DNA of 64,000 nucleotides from Scolanthus callimorphus. Its lineage: Eukaryota > Cnidaria > Anthozoa > Actiniaria > Edwardsiidae. Positions 13,101 to 24,902 of the stretch are shown here, piece by piece. The notes beneath the pieces were generated by a model. That model was not told where the DNA came from, did no database searches, and worked only from the letters and a program-made list of their open reading frames with translations. The stretch lies in the NCBI GenBank assembly GCA_033964015.1, contig CM066916.1:13804501-13868500 (forward strand), given 5' to 3'. Numbering within the stretch: position 1 is the first letter of the stretch; each line of letters starts with the position of its first letter. The position numbers and the translations under genes are program-made.

Positions 13101-14010
13101 CCGTCCAAGGGTCTAGACCCTATTGTATGCGATACTTGCACGGCCGTCCAAGGGTCTAGACCCTATTGTATGCGATACTTGCACGGCCGTCCAAGGGTCT
13201 AGACCCTATTGTATGCGATACTTGCACGGCCGTCCAAGGGTCTAGACCCTATTGTATGCGATACTTGCACGGCCGTCCAAGGGTCTAGACCCTATTGTAT
13301 GCGATACTTGCACGGCCGTCCAAGGGTCTAGACCCTATTGTATGCGATACTTGCACGGCCGTCCAAGGGTCTAGACCCTATTGTATGTGATACTTGCACG
13401 GCCGTCCAAGGGTCTAGACCCTATTGTATGCGATACTTGCACGGCCGTCCAAGGGTCTAGACCCTATTGTATGCGATACTTGCACGGCCGTCCAAGGGTC
13501 TAGACCCTATTGTATGCGATACTTGCACGGCCGTCCAAGGGTCTAGACCCTATTGTATGCGATACTTGCACGGCCGTCCAAGGGTCTAGACCCTATTGTA
13601 TGTGATACTTGCACGGCCGTCCAAGGGTCTAGACCCTATTGTATGCGATACTTGCACGGCCGTCCAAGGGTCTAGACCCTATTGTATGCGATACTTGCAC
13701 GGCCGTCCAAGGGTCTAGACCCTATTGTATGCGATACTTGCACGGCCGTCCAAGGGTCTAGACCCTATTGTATGTGATATTTGCACGACCGCCCAAGGGT
13801 TTAGACCCTATTGTATGCGATACTTGCACGGCCGTCCAAGGGTCTAGACCCTATTGTATGCGATACTTGCACGGCCGTCCAAGGGTCTAGACCCTATTGT
13901 ATGCGATACTTGCACGGCCGTCCAAGGGTCTAGACCCTATTGTATGTGATACTTGGACGGCCGTTCAAGGGTCTTGACGCTATTATGTGAAACACGCATA
14001 GCCGCCCAAG
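10140..14010. repeat. 43/44-bp minisatellite with higher-order structure
   Basis: About 89 tandem units. The main 43-bp unit starts with the perfect palindrome GGGTCTAGACCC and also contains ACGGCCGT, another palindrome. A 44-bp variant has GTGACACCTCACACGGCCAT. The two alternate as 87-bp dimers around 10257-10866 and 11990-12420; pure 43-bp monomers fill most of 10867-11870 and 12421-13930. Marker variants show that a block was duplicated at an offset of 1554 bp. The array starts 14 bp after the GPCR stop codon, so it may be transcribed as 3' UTR unless a poly(A) site lies within it. Non-coding. Confidence 0.97.
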
Positions 14011-14286
14011 TGTCTTTAGCACGAATTGTCCTAAAATGTATATTATCGGGGCTTTTATGCCATTCAAATCACTGTAGCAGCCACTGAATACATATGCTCT
14101 CTGACCAGCAATAAAAACAATTATCTCCATAATATTCATCAATTATTCACAGGATGCTTATCCGATCAGATGACACTACTTGGATCCCCTGAAACAACAT
14201 GGCTAGGTGTCTCATTAACAGTTATTCCTCGAGCCCGAATGGGCTCTGAGTCAGAGGCCATGAGGGCGAGAGGAAGAATTGTTTTA
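14011..14286. other. No gene recognised
   Basis: Unique-looking AT-rich sequence between the minisatellite and a MITE. Confidence 0.4.
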
Positions 14287-14465
14287 GTCAAATCACACTA
14301 GTAGTTCAATTTGTATTGCCAAAAAATGTTTTGTTCTGGTCATTTGCCATTTTCTGGCTTTCAAGTCCGACACTTTTCGCTACTAGTAGGCTATAAGTTA
14401 TAGCCTACTAGTAGCTCAACCAATCAGAACGCAGCATTGATAATAGACTACTAGTGTGATTTGAC
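14287..14465. mobile_element. MITE, 179 bp, TA-flanked
   Basis: Terminal inverted repeats GTCAAATCACACTAGTAG and CTACTAGTGTGATTTGAC. TA lies on both sides (TTTTA before, TAATA after), as expected for a TA target duplication. An inner palindrome (CTACTAGTAGGCTATAAGTT) sits near the middle. Non-autonomous; no ORF. Confidence 0.8.
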
Positions 14466-15761
14466 TAATACAGAATATTCTAAAATTCATGAGTGACCAA
14501 TGGGTGAACCCTATGTTGGTCACATCCCGTGTTTATATAAAGACACTCATGTTTACATGTAATACATGAATATCTATATCGTAGTTATAGACACGGTACC
14601 CCGGTAGGGGTGTACAAGGTGGACCCTTGCCATCCCAGGATCGGAACTAGTGCTAGTGTGCACTTCAGGTTCCGACCCTACGCATTGGGTGAAATTTTCT
14701 ACGATTTCGTGAACACTGGTCACCAAAACCGCAACTCTTATCTATGTGGGATGGGGGGGATGCTTGATTCTGTACCTGCGCATGCTTGACATTCTACGTA
14801 ACGCTAGCCATACTCTGCGGTTGTCGACATTCTTTCATACTTATTTTTTTTGTTTTGTCTGAAAAAGTTTATTAAATACATTCTTTAGTTTCTTGTTCTT
14901 GATAAATGGAACGCGTCAAACTCTGTCGAATTAGATGACTTGTTCATTAGTTGACTTCGTGAAAAAGTACATGTATAACGCCTAGTCCTTCCTACTCGTA
15001 AAGTATATTTCGAATTGACGCATTTTGTTTTAAATTTCAGAAGTGATTTCACTTAATGGATCTAATTAGTATGCCATATCTAATCAGTATTCTGCATAGG
15101 ACACCCTCCAGTGCAGCTCCTCAGTCAGTTGGAGATATTAATTTCAAATATCCCCTTTCTCATTAAGTGCAGTCCCTGAAAAAGGCTTTACCCTACCTAA
15201 AAAAAGGTCGAAATGTCTCGCATCAGTATCTTTAGTTTTATCCACTCCCTAAGAAAATCTTTCAGAATCACACCATGTCAAGAGAAGTCACACCATGCTA
15301 GTATTTGATTAGATTCCACCAAGGCAGGGGCCAAGCAAGTTCAACATTTGTGAATGTTTGTTCAACAATTCTTCATGAAGAAGCTGCCGAGGAACCCGAA
15401 GAAGCTCGGGAAATATTTACATTGCATGTTTAACGTTTTCTAAATCACTGAAAATGTACCTGGAAATGTTGAACGATGTTCTAAACCTTGTTTAATCATG
15501 TTCAATGATGTTGAGCCGTTCAACATTCGTGAAAAAGATCAATAAAAATGGTTCTCGTTCAGAGTTCCCACGTTTTCAGGCTTTCAAAATTCCAGGATCT
15601 GTTTATCATGAAAAATGCATTATGAGTATATTCAGGTTCCTTCATTTTTATTTAACAATATACACACTCAACAGCAAATTCTTCCTTCAGGAAAATATTT
15701 CCAGTGACTTTTGATGACTTCATAGGTTTTTGAAAAATTCCATGACTTTCCTGGCCTGGAA
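14466..15761. other. No gene recognised
   Basis: About 1.3 kb of AT-rich sequence. No coding homology or clear repeat boundary was seen. Confidence 0.4.
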
Positions 15762-17364
15762 TAGACTAGACGAACTTTCGGAAAATCGTACTTCATGAGG
15801 CATTTTTTAGTAAAAGCTGGCAACAAGTGCCATCTTATGCGAAATTTTACGCTGAATCCGAATTTTTTTGTTGCCAACGCAGATTTTGCATTTTAAGAGG
15901 TGAAATGACGTCATGATTGACAGCTGTCACACAAACCTCTACAATGAATTTTTCGCCAATTTTTCTTTTCAAATTTTAACGGCCAGTGAAATTCAAATGT
16001 ATAAGTGGCAATGTGATATTAAAAAAAATGTATCTATATTATGGGATAGGGTGATTGATGGGCGTAGAACGTCATCCAAAATGGCGGATCCAAGATGGCC
16101 GCCGTGCCGCCATTTTGGAAATCTGCTGATTGTTTGAGGCCATCACGTTCAAAGGCTTAAGTTAAAAAAAATAAAAGACAAAACTTAAACGATTTTGCAA
16201 TACATAAAAAGTAGCAACTGACGATTATGGTGGAAAGCGAATAATATATAGGCAAATATATGATTGTTGTTAGTGAATTTAGGTAGGAAGCGCAATCCAC
16301 AAAATTATATAGCAACTTAGTCGTCCTTACTGTAAAAGTTCTCACTATGACTATTGATTTCAAAGCCTATCACTGAGCCAACTACATCTACGACTATTGT
16401 TTTAAATGCATGCAGAATATTCCTCTTACACACACAGGAATAATAATGATAAGAAAAAAGCAGGGATAAAGGGGGAAATAATTCTATGGCAATTTAGGCG
16501 TTGCTCCAGCCTTTTCCAAATTTTTTTCATAGCCTGGTGGTGGCAAATTTGAACTTATAAGCAAAAGTAGCGAATGTAAGACTTTAATTTGTCTCGGAGT
16601 AGCTTTCCTCTCTATGCTTGAAGGCCCTTTCCTATTCCAACCCCTTTCTTGTCTGAGGTTTCCTTTTGAGGTTTTCTGCTGGTCCTGAGGATTCCGCTGT
16701 TTTTCGATTATGCCACGGGGGCAGCAGATTGCATGATCGTTGTGAACGAACTTTTGATATAAGGACTTCAAAGGCACAGTTTTGTTGCCGGGACTAAGGA
16801 TGATCATCGAAAAATGGTGATATCGTTTAGATCGTAAAATCAAGCGGCGGTGAATCTGATTCACCTTTTCATATTGATTTGCCTTTTATATATTTAATAT
16901 GGCTTCATTCGACCAGCAGCACTGCATTTCATACTGTGATACCTTGAATTCATCGTCAGGTATTTATTGCTATGTCTTTTTTGACTACCAGACTGATAGT
17001 TTCTAAAAAATCAAATTTGACGATGTGGCGGCCATGTTGGATCCGCCATTTTGAATATCACAGCAGCGCATATATCCGAATAATACGACAATTTTTCGTA
17101 AAGAACATTCTAAACTATCCTGTTCAAGTTAGATATTCGTTCGAATTTGAAATATAGCGACAAAACTATTTTAAGGGGTTCGCGAACAGCTGTCAATCAT
17201 GATGACGTCATTTTCACTCATTAAAATGCAAAATCAGGGATGGCAACAAGAAAATTCGGATTCAGCGTGAAAAATTACATAAGAAAGCTCTTGTTGCCAG
17301 CTTTTACTAAAAAATGCCTCATGCGCCTTAAATATTGCAATTTTCTGATATTTCGTCTAGTCTA
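15762..17364. mobile_element. 1.6-kb terminal-inverted-repeat element, non-autonomous
   Basis: Ends begin TAGACTAGACGAA and finish TTCGTCTAGTCTA. Inside, long inverted arms of 150-200 bp share GGCATTTTTTAGTAAAAGCT, a GGATTCAGCGT block and TGACGTCA near AGCTGTCA. An inner inverted pair contains CCAAAATGGCGGATCC and GGATCCGCCATTTTG. Minus-strand frames of 126 aa (16484-16864) and 68 aa resemble no transposase I know. Flanking GAA may be a 3-bp target duplication, but this is uncertain. Confidence 0.7.
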
Positions 17365-17625
17365 GAAAAGGGCATTTCTAAAATCCATGACTTTCCAGGT
17401 TTTTAAGGACCCGTGGGAGCCCTGTCGTTTTGTAAAATGATTCTAATATTCACAAGTACTATCTTTTAGCCATTGCGTTCAGCGTATTTGAAAATTGCTG
17501 CTTATCTTCTGAGCATCGCGTAAAATTTGTCGTTGAGAAGAACAATAGAAAGTTGATGTCATGATGAACTGGTTTGACCCCGGCTCAAGGCGTGTCTCAA
17601 AATATGGAGTCTATTTTATCGAACA
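17365..17625. other. No gene recognised
   Basis: Short non-coding spacer between the TIR element and the 87-bp minisatellite. Confidence 0.4.
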
Positions 17626-19210
17626 TCATCATAGTTAGTAGAGAATAGATGAGACTTGGGTAAACCTTACACTAAATGAGCACCTTCGGCTGGTCATCAT
17701 AGTTAGTAGAGAAGAGAGAGTCTTCCCTAAAATAGATGAGGCTTGGGTGAACCTTACACTAAATGAGCACCTTCGGCTGGTCATCATAGTTAGTAGAGAA
17801 GAGAGAGTCTTCCCGAAAATAGATGAGGCCTGGGTAAACCTTACACTAAATGAGCACCTTTGGCTGGTCATCATAGTTAGTAGAGAAGAGAGAGTCTTCC
17901 ATAAAATATATGAGGCTTGGGTAAACCTTACACTAAATGAGCACCTTCAGCTGGTCATCATAGTTAGTAGAGAAGAGAGAGTCTTCCCTAAAATAGATGA
18001 GGCTTGGGTAAACCTTATACTAAATGAGCACCTTCAGCTGGTCATCATAGTTAGCAGAGAAGAGAGGGTCTTCCCTAAAATAGATGAGGCTTGGGTAAAC
18101 CTCACACTAAATGAGCACCTTCAGCTGGTCATCATAGTTAGTAGAGAAGAGAGAGTCTTCCCGAAAATAGATGAGGCTTGGGTAAACCTTATACTAAATG
18201 AGCTCCTTCGGCTGGTCATCATAGTTAGTAGAGAAGGGAGAGTCTTCCCTAAAATATATGAGGCTTGGGTAAACCTTACACTAAATGAGCACCTTCAGCT
18301 GGTCATCATAGTTAGTAGAGAAGAGAGAGTCTTCCCTAAAATAGATGAGGCTTGGGTAAACCTAATACTAAATGAGCACCTTCAGCTGGTCATCATAGTT
18401 AGTAGAGAAGAGAGTCTTCCCTAAAATAGATGAGGCTTGGGTAAACTTTATACTAAATGAGCACCTTCAGCTGGTCATCATAGTTAGTAGAGAAGAGAGA
18501 GTCTTCCCTAAAATAGATGAGGCTTGGGTAAACCTTATACTAAATGAGCACCTTCAGCTGATCATCATAGTTAGTAGAGAAGAGAGAGTCTACACGAAAA
18601 TAGATGAGGCTTGGCTAAACCTTATACTAAATGAGCACCTTCAGCTGGTCATCATAGTTAGTACAGAAGAGTTAGTCTTCCCTAAAATAGGTGAGGCTTG
18701 GGTAAACCTTATACTAAATGAGCATCTTCAGCTGGTCATCATAGTTAAGAGAAGAGAGAGTCTTCCCTAAAATAGATGAGGCTTGGGTAAACCTTATACT
18801 AAATGAGCACTTTCGGCTGGTCATCATATAGTTAGTAGAGAAAAGAGAGTCTTCCCTAAAATACAGATGAGGCTTGGGTAAACCTTATACTAAATGAGCA
18901 CTTTCGGCTGAGCATCATAGTTAGTAAAGAAGAGAGAGTCTTCCCTAAAATAGATGAGGTTTGGGTAAACCTTATACTAAATGAGCACTTTCGGCTGGTC
19001 ATCATATAGTTAGTAGAGAAAAGAGAGTCTTCCCTAAAATATAGATGAGGCTTGGGTAGACCATATACTAAATGAGCACCTACGGCTGATCATCATAGTT
19101 AGTAAAGAAGAGAAAGTCTTCCCGAAAATAGATGAGGCTTGGGTAAACCTTATACTAAATGAGCAACTTCAGCTGGTCATCACAGTTAGAAGAGAAGAGA
19201 GAGTCTTCCC
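17626..19210. repeat. 87-bp minisatellite, block 1
   Basis: About 18 tandem units with core AGATGAGGCTTGGGTAAACC ... CTGGTCATCATAGTTAG ... AGAGAGTCTTCCC. Because 87 is 29 codons, the plus frame stays open for about 7.8 units (17747-18424), giving a repetitive 225-aa translation, and a minus frame is open too. Units toward the right carry indels that break the frame. It is interpreted as satellite DNA, not a gene. It continues as block 2 beyond an inserted MITE. Confidence 0.95.
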
Positions 19211-19213
19211 TTA

Positions 19214-20074
19214 GGCTGCATTCATTATGTATACTAGAGGGGGGGGGGGGGGGGGCAGAGGACTTTTTTTTGACAATGCAAAATTTTCAGATCCCCCCAA
19301 GGCACAACATATTTTTTACGAATCCCCCCTCTTGGTCAAAAGGAAAAAACATGCCCCCCCCCCCCCCCCAGACATTTTTTCAATTTATATGTCGAGGTAG
19401 GGTCGCGTCAATAACATTTTTTCAAAAGATGCAGAACAAGGCTCAATGAAAAAATACAAAGCGTAAAAATGCAAATAAAAATCCTAGGTGGCTGTACTCT
19501 TTTGTGTGTAGTGACTTTCTACCATGTGATCTGGTGCGCTCCTCGATTGGAACCTTATACTACATAGACTGAGTATCATTTATTTTGTATTTGATTGTTT
19601 GGTTTGCTTTCCGTTGTGCGCGCGAAGCGCGCCGCAATTTTGACAATGAAGCTACAAGACTATTAATCAAAAGTCCAAAGGCGTTTTTGTCTGGCAGACA
19701 AAAGTCACTGAAGAGCACCTCGAGGAATTGTGGTAAAACAAGAAGGCCTTTTACGATTTTTTAAGTTCATCATTCTTATGCATGTTTATGCGCGCGAAGC
19801 GCGCAGCTTTTTTCAACATATCAGTTGAAAGAGGGTAAATACACGAGAATAGTAGTGCAAGTGGTATTTCTTCAGGAGGTTCAAACTAGGTGTTCAACAA
19901 TTGAGCCTTTCTTCATTTACTATCAAACTTTAATATATATATCTCAACAAAAATATGCATCCCCCCCTTCATGTTATGAAAAAAACTTGACATCCCCCCT
20001 TTTCCAGTTTCTAAATTTTGAGATCCCCCTCAAAATGCTCTGCCCCCCCTGCAGTATACATAATGAATGCAGCC
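19214..20074. mobile_element. 861-bp MITE inserted in the minisatellite
   Basis: Perfect 22-bp terminal inverted repeats start GGCTGCATTCATTATG and end CATAATGAATGCAGCC. TTA flanks on the left and TAA on the right, so the duplicated core is TA or an imperfect 3-bp TWA (Harbinger-like). It interrupts a repeat unit exactly at CTTCCC/TAAAATAG, which fixes the ends. Inside are runs of about 17 G and 15 C, and twice the hairpin word GCGCGAAGCGCGC. Short ORFs look non-functional. Confidence 0.92.
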
Positions 20075-20892
20075 TAAAATAGATGAGGCTTGGGTAAACC
20101 TTATACTAAATGAGCACCTTCAGCTGGTCATCATAGTTAGTAAAGAAGAGAGAGTCTTCCCTAAAATAGATGAGGCTTGGGTAAACCTTATACTAAATGA
20201 GCACCTTCAGCTGGTCATCATAGTTAGTAAAGAAGAGAGAGTCTTCCCTAAAATAGATGAGGCTTGGGTAAACCTTATACTAAATGAGCACCTTCAGCTG
20301 GTCATCATAGTTAGTAAAGAAGAGAGAGTCTTCCCTAAAATATATGAGGCTTGGGTAAACCTTATACTAAATGAGCACCTTCAGCTGGTCATCATAGTCA
20401 GTAAAGAAGAGAGAGTCTTCCCTAAAATAGATGAGGCTTGGGTAAACCTTATACTAAATGAGCACCTTCAGCTGGTCATCATAGTTAGTAAAGAAGAGAG
20501 AGTCTTCCCTAAAATATATGAGGCTTGGGTAAACCTTATACTAAATGAGCACCTTCAGCTGGTCATCATAGTTAGTAAAGAAGAGAGAGTCTTCCCTAAA
20601 ATATATGAGGCTTGGGTAAACCTTATACTAAATGAGCACCTTCAGCTGGTCATCATAGTTAGTAGAGAAGAGAGAGTCTTCCCGAAAATAGATGAGACTT
20701 GGGTAAAAATGAGCACTTTCGGCTGGTCATCATAGTTAGTAGAGAAGAGAGAGTCTTCCCTAAAATAGATGAGGCTTGGGTAAAAAATCAGCACCTTCGG
20801 CTGGTCATCACAGTTAGAAGAGAAGAGATAGTCTTCCAAAAAATAGATGACGCTTGGGTAAACCTTATACTAAATGAGCACCTTCAGCCGGT
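20075..20892. repeat. 87-bp minisatellite, block 2
   Basis: About nine more units of the array seen at 17626-19210, more uniform than block 1 (AGTAAAGAAGAGAGAG variant). It is open for 222 codons on the plus strand (20067-20735). The last units contain deletions, for example a 16-bp loss after GGGTAAA at about 20705, and the array stops at TTCAGCCGG. Confidence 0.95.
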
Positions 20893-22010
20893 TTATGGAG
20901 GCTGCCTACAGTTTTTCTTGCATTTGACGTCTTTACTTTGAACGACCGCAATTCTGAAATGTAGGTACCTATGAAATTAAAATTTGGACCACTTGCTTTA
21001 GAACGATTCAAGATCATGATGATGCATGATTCACTGCTGTCAGAGTTTCCATAGCAACGAAACAGTGGGGTCACAAAATTCCACGTGAAATTTGATACAA
21101 ACTTTTTTTGACTTTGAAATTCAAAATGTTTCACTTGCTTTCTAATAATTTTGAAATGTCTTACCGCAAAATTAATCCAAAGGTATACAACTACTTCTCT
21201 GCCAAATTTGCTGCCAGGAAGTGCTTTTGATTTTCCTTGATGAACATGAACACAAGCTTTAAATATTGAGCATCATTCGCGTCTACTGCGAAATACATCC
21301 TTCTAGAACTAATCAGAGTTAAACGTGACAGGTTTAGTTCACTGATCCATAAGAGGTGATACACTCGTTGATGCTGGAACGTGAAAACCAGGATGAAATT
21401 TGAATAAAAACTACAGCTGGTGAAAACTGCAAATGCTTTACAACCTTGAACGGAACTAGGAAGAAGGCGCCTTCCGCTACGTAGTTTTTTTCTTACGCGG
21501 ACAGTATCTCGCTTTGAGTTAAGAGCGCGAGAAAAAAAGTCGCCACAGGATTTTTTCTGGGGCCTTAGTTGTGTTCGAAATTATATTTCGCGAAATTGCT
21601 CAAAATGTGAAGTTTGCGTTGATGTTCATCAAGGAAAGTCAAAAGGACTTTCTGGCTTCAATTTTGGCAGGGTAGTAGTTGTATTACCTTTATTTTTGCG
21701 GTAAGAGATTTCGCTAGCCTCTTTCAAAACCAATTATATACAAAATTAGTATTGCGTCTTCTGCACACGACATATAATATATCCTGTGTTATTATTCAGC
21801 ACATCGATGCACTGCCCAAATATGGTCATTGGAACGCCAATAGCTGTCTTCTGTACATGACAGCTATCCTGCGATATCCGTCTCTGAGGAAAATATGATG
21901 TTTTGAGCTCGTAAATAATACACAAATTAAGTCATTTTTTTCGGGGGTTTTTGTGCTATCGATGTGCTGAATATTCGTCCCTCGTCGGCTAAGTATCAGA
22001 CGATATTCTG
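20893..22010. repeat. Foldback/dispersed repeat region
   Basis: The block 21160-21250 (CTTACCGCAAAA ... CCTTGATGAACATGAAC) recurs inverted at about 21620-21720 (GATGTTCATCAAGG ... GCGGTAAGAGA), giving a foldback structure of roughly 0.6-0.8 kb. Then 21810-22010 carries a dispersed family (ACTGCCCAAATATGGTCATT ... CCCTCGTCGGCTAAGTATCA) with relatives at about 58930-59110 and 30395-30450. No gene seen. Confidence 0.6.
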
Positions 22011-24902
22011 CGCAATCTCGCAGGATAATGGTTAAATATCTGCCATCTTAGCCGCGAAATATGCGTTACTGCGATTACCATAATTCTGCGAACTCCCACT
22101 TGACATTACTGAACGCCAAACTGCGTTTTGGCTTCCGTCAATCAAACCTTTTAAGTCAAGTCCACGCATTTTTTCTACAGTGAAAAAATTGTGTTTTGAA
22201 GGCTAGCTAGCCCCTTTCAGTTCTCAAGATATACCAAAGCCTGCGCGAAATCACCCAGAGCTGTTCACTCGCTTGATTGACGGAAGCCGAACCGCGATTT
22301 GCTGGTCGGTGTAGAGTTCGCAAAAGTATGCAAATCGCAGTAAGCTCGTATGAACGGAACACAAAAGTCAATTTCTTCTGGGATGTTTTTGTGCTGTTGA
22401 TGTACCGAATAATTAAACCTTTATCCTTATTTTGCCAACTCAGGTTTTTCTGTTCAGCTAGGCAATCCATCTATTAAGCCAATAGCGTTCTTGCCCTGTT
22501 TCGCCTAGTGCAATGACCTGGATTTTCGTCGCAAAATAAAGCCCGTCGACTGCACTAGGCGAAACAGGGCAAGGACCTGATGATTTGGATTGGCGGAACA
22601 GAGAAATCGAAGATCCCAAACCCAAAGCGACGTTTTGAGCGCGAAACATGAACCCTCTTTACAGTAAAACATACTGTCCAATCAAGTAGGTTGGTTCCAT
22701 TTAGTTGTAAAGGTGCTCTAACAAAGATGGAGCTGTCAAATTGAAATTTCATGGTAATAGTTCTAAAGAGTTTTGAGCATGAAACTAATCAAGAACATCT
22801 GAATAGACGGGAAGTCAATAGTATTAAGTTGCACACAACAAAGATTTTCGGCTGTAACCTTACCAATTAGCAATATTCTAGGTGTTTTACACGGTGTTGA
22901 TTCATCAAGGAATTGCGCAAAAATTACATTACTTGATGTTTATCTCTTGCATTTTGTTGAATGAAATGAAAGTGCATTTATACGTCATAGTTATATTGAA
23001 ATATCTTCGTTTGGCCGTGAAAAGAATACGCGGGAATATGTTTTAACTAACAGGAAGACAGAGACAAAATTGGCAAATTACATCTAGAAGACACAATAGA
23101 CGTTAAGTTTTTGTTATAATTTTTGAAACACACACGTCTTACGGAGCTGTGAAACGAAACGAAGAAAAATAATGGTAAATTTGGTTACCACGTTTTGTGG
23201 TCATGAAATATACACTAATTACATACAAGTACACAAACCATTAGAGTAATTACTATTACTTAAAATCTGTAACCACTACTACATCCAATTGAGGAGGCGT
23301 CTTCAAAACCTTGAGGACTTTTCGCATAGACAGTCTCCGCGTTTTGGACCTGATAATATACGAGTCGAGACTGAATTAATTTGGAGTCTATTTCACAGTA
23401 GTAAAGCTATGTTGTTTATACATCACTAGTCGGCGAGTTTGACTAAATCAACAGTCGGCGGATCAAACGAGTTTGTGAAAAAGCAGATATATTGGCCTCT
23501 ATTCTCTTCAAAACACTATAAACCCCCGGGAGGTAAACACAATAAATCAAAACGGCAAATATTTACGACTTTCTATACAAATTTCTTTTTCAATTACTTG
23601 GAAGACAGTTGCAAAGATTGTGTGATTAATAACATTTCTCTTATCCCGCTGGGCGTGGATTTCCCTTATAGAAATTTTATAGTTTTACATTAGGAAAAAA
23701 GCACAACGTGCATGATAGAAAGGATTCATGAAGTTTTTAATAATCATGTATCAATTCCAGGAATCTTTTCTTCCTCTCAAATGCGACGTGAGCTTAGTTT
23801 TATTGGCCAGATGTCAGCCAATTTATTATGTTTTCGTTTGCGCAAACAATTCATAAAAATTGAAAGTACAATAAACTTCATTTCCTAAGCCGAATAAGGA
23901 TAAGAAGATCAAAATTAAAATTGATTTTTTTGGAAAAACGTACCCTTTTTTGTTGTGTATATTCTTTTTCCATTTGATTCTGATTTCTCAATTACCAAAA
24001 GCTGAAATCTAAGCTGGAAATCTAGATCCCTAAGTGCGTAAGCCGAAAGGTTGATCGGTCCGATAATGTTATTCGTTATCGGGAAAGCTAAATCCCCGAG
24101 TTCAAACGCAAATTTAGAGAAGAAAAACACGACATTCGGTAAACAAAATGCTACACTTTGAAACCGCGAGAAATGAAATTTCAAACGCGGCAACCTTAAC
24201 ATTGTTACAAAACCACGAGGGTTGAACTGTACTGTAGTATGGGTTATTTGGGGCAATTTAGTAATCAACTAGGTGGCATGATGGTTTATCTACTTTTGAA
24301 TACAACCTGACAGATGATAATAAATATTCAATTTTGAATGTTAAAAGTACACCCCTTTTGTTCCTAATTTAATATCCTTCGAGACGTGTTGGACTCTATT
24401 TGTCCAACAATGACAGCTTTAAGACTTTTCTAAGTTTGGTAAACAGGTTGGGACCTTTACTGACACCTTTTTGTGTGTGCCAACAATCTATTCTTTCAAA
24501 AGTTAAGACAGCCGTGGGTAAAAGGAAGTTTTCCGTGGTTTCTTAGCATGAAAAATGATACCCCGTTGGGCAAGTGGCTTTCCAAAGTGGGAGTTTCACG
24601 GAAGAGCTGGACCTAGCTGCTTACTCAACAATCAGACCAGCATCCGGTTGAGTTGAGCCTCAAGGGGATAAGAGAGTTATTTCCCTTCAAAAATGAGTTG
24701 ATTCTATTGGGATGAAGTCGCTATGCAAATTGGCTTAAAGTAGAAATCTGAAATGCGCGGTTTTACCACCAGATCTACGTCACAGGAAGTGATTACGATT
24801 CTATAAGAATTTCGAACACTTTGCTGCTGAACGACTTGGAAGACGTCATTACCGACGAAACATATCGGGAGCGTTCGTGGTACCGAAGGGTAACACACAA
24901 AA
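22011..24902. other. No gene; short inverted repeats
   Basis: There is a hairpin at about 22488-22575 (TTGCCCTGTTTCGCCTAGTG and its inverted copy) and an inverted pair around GGCTTCCGTCAATCAA (22130) and TTGATTGACGGAAGCC (22272). The remainder is AT-rich without recognised coding sequence. The last part is the probable 5' region of the class A GPCR. Confidence 0.5.

Noticed and set aside
10140..14010. CRISPR-like array
   Set aside because: Units are contiguous without unique spacers and the surroundings are eukaryotic; it is a minisatellite.
16484..16864. 126-codon minus-strand ORF within a TIR element
   Set aside because: No transposase or other domain was recognised; retained only as part of the element description.
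17747..18424. 225-codon repetitive ORF (and 222 codons at 20067-20735)
   Set aside because: It is a by-product of an 87-bp tandem unit that is a multiple of three. The antisense frame is open as well, units beyond break frame, and no start, splice or domain signal is present.
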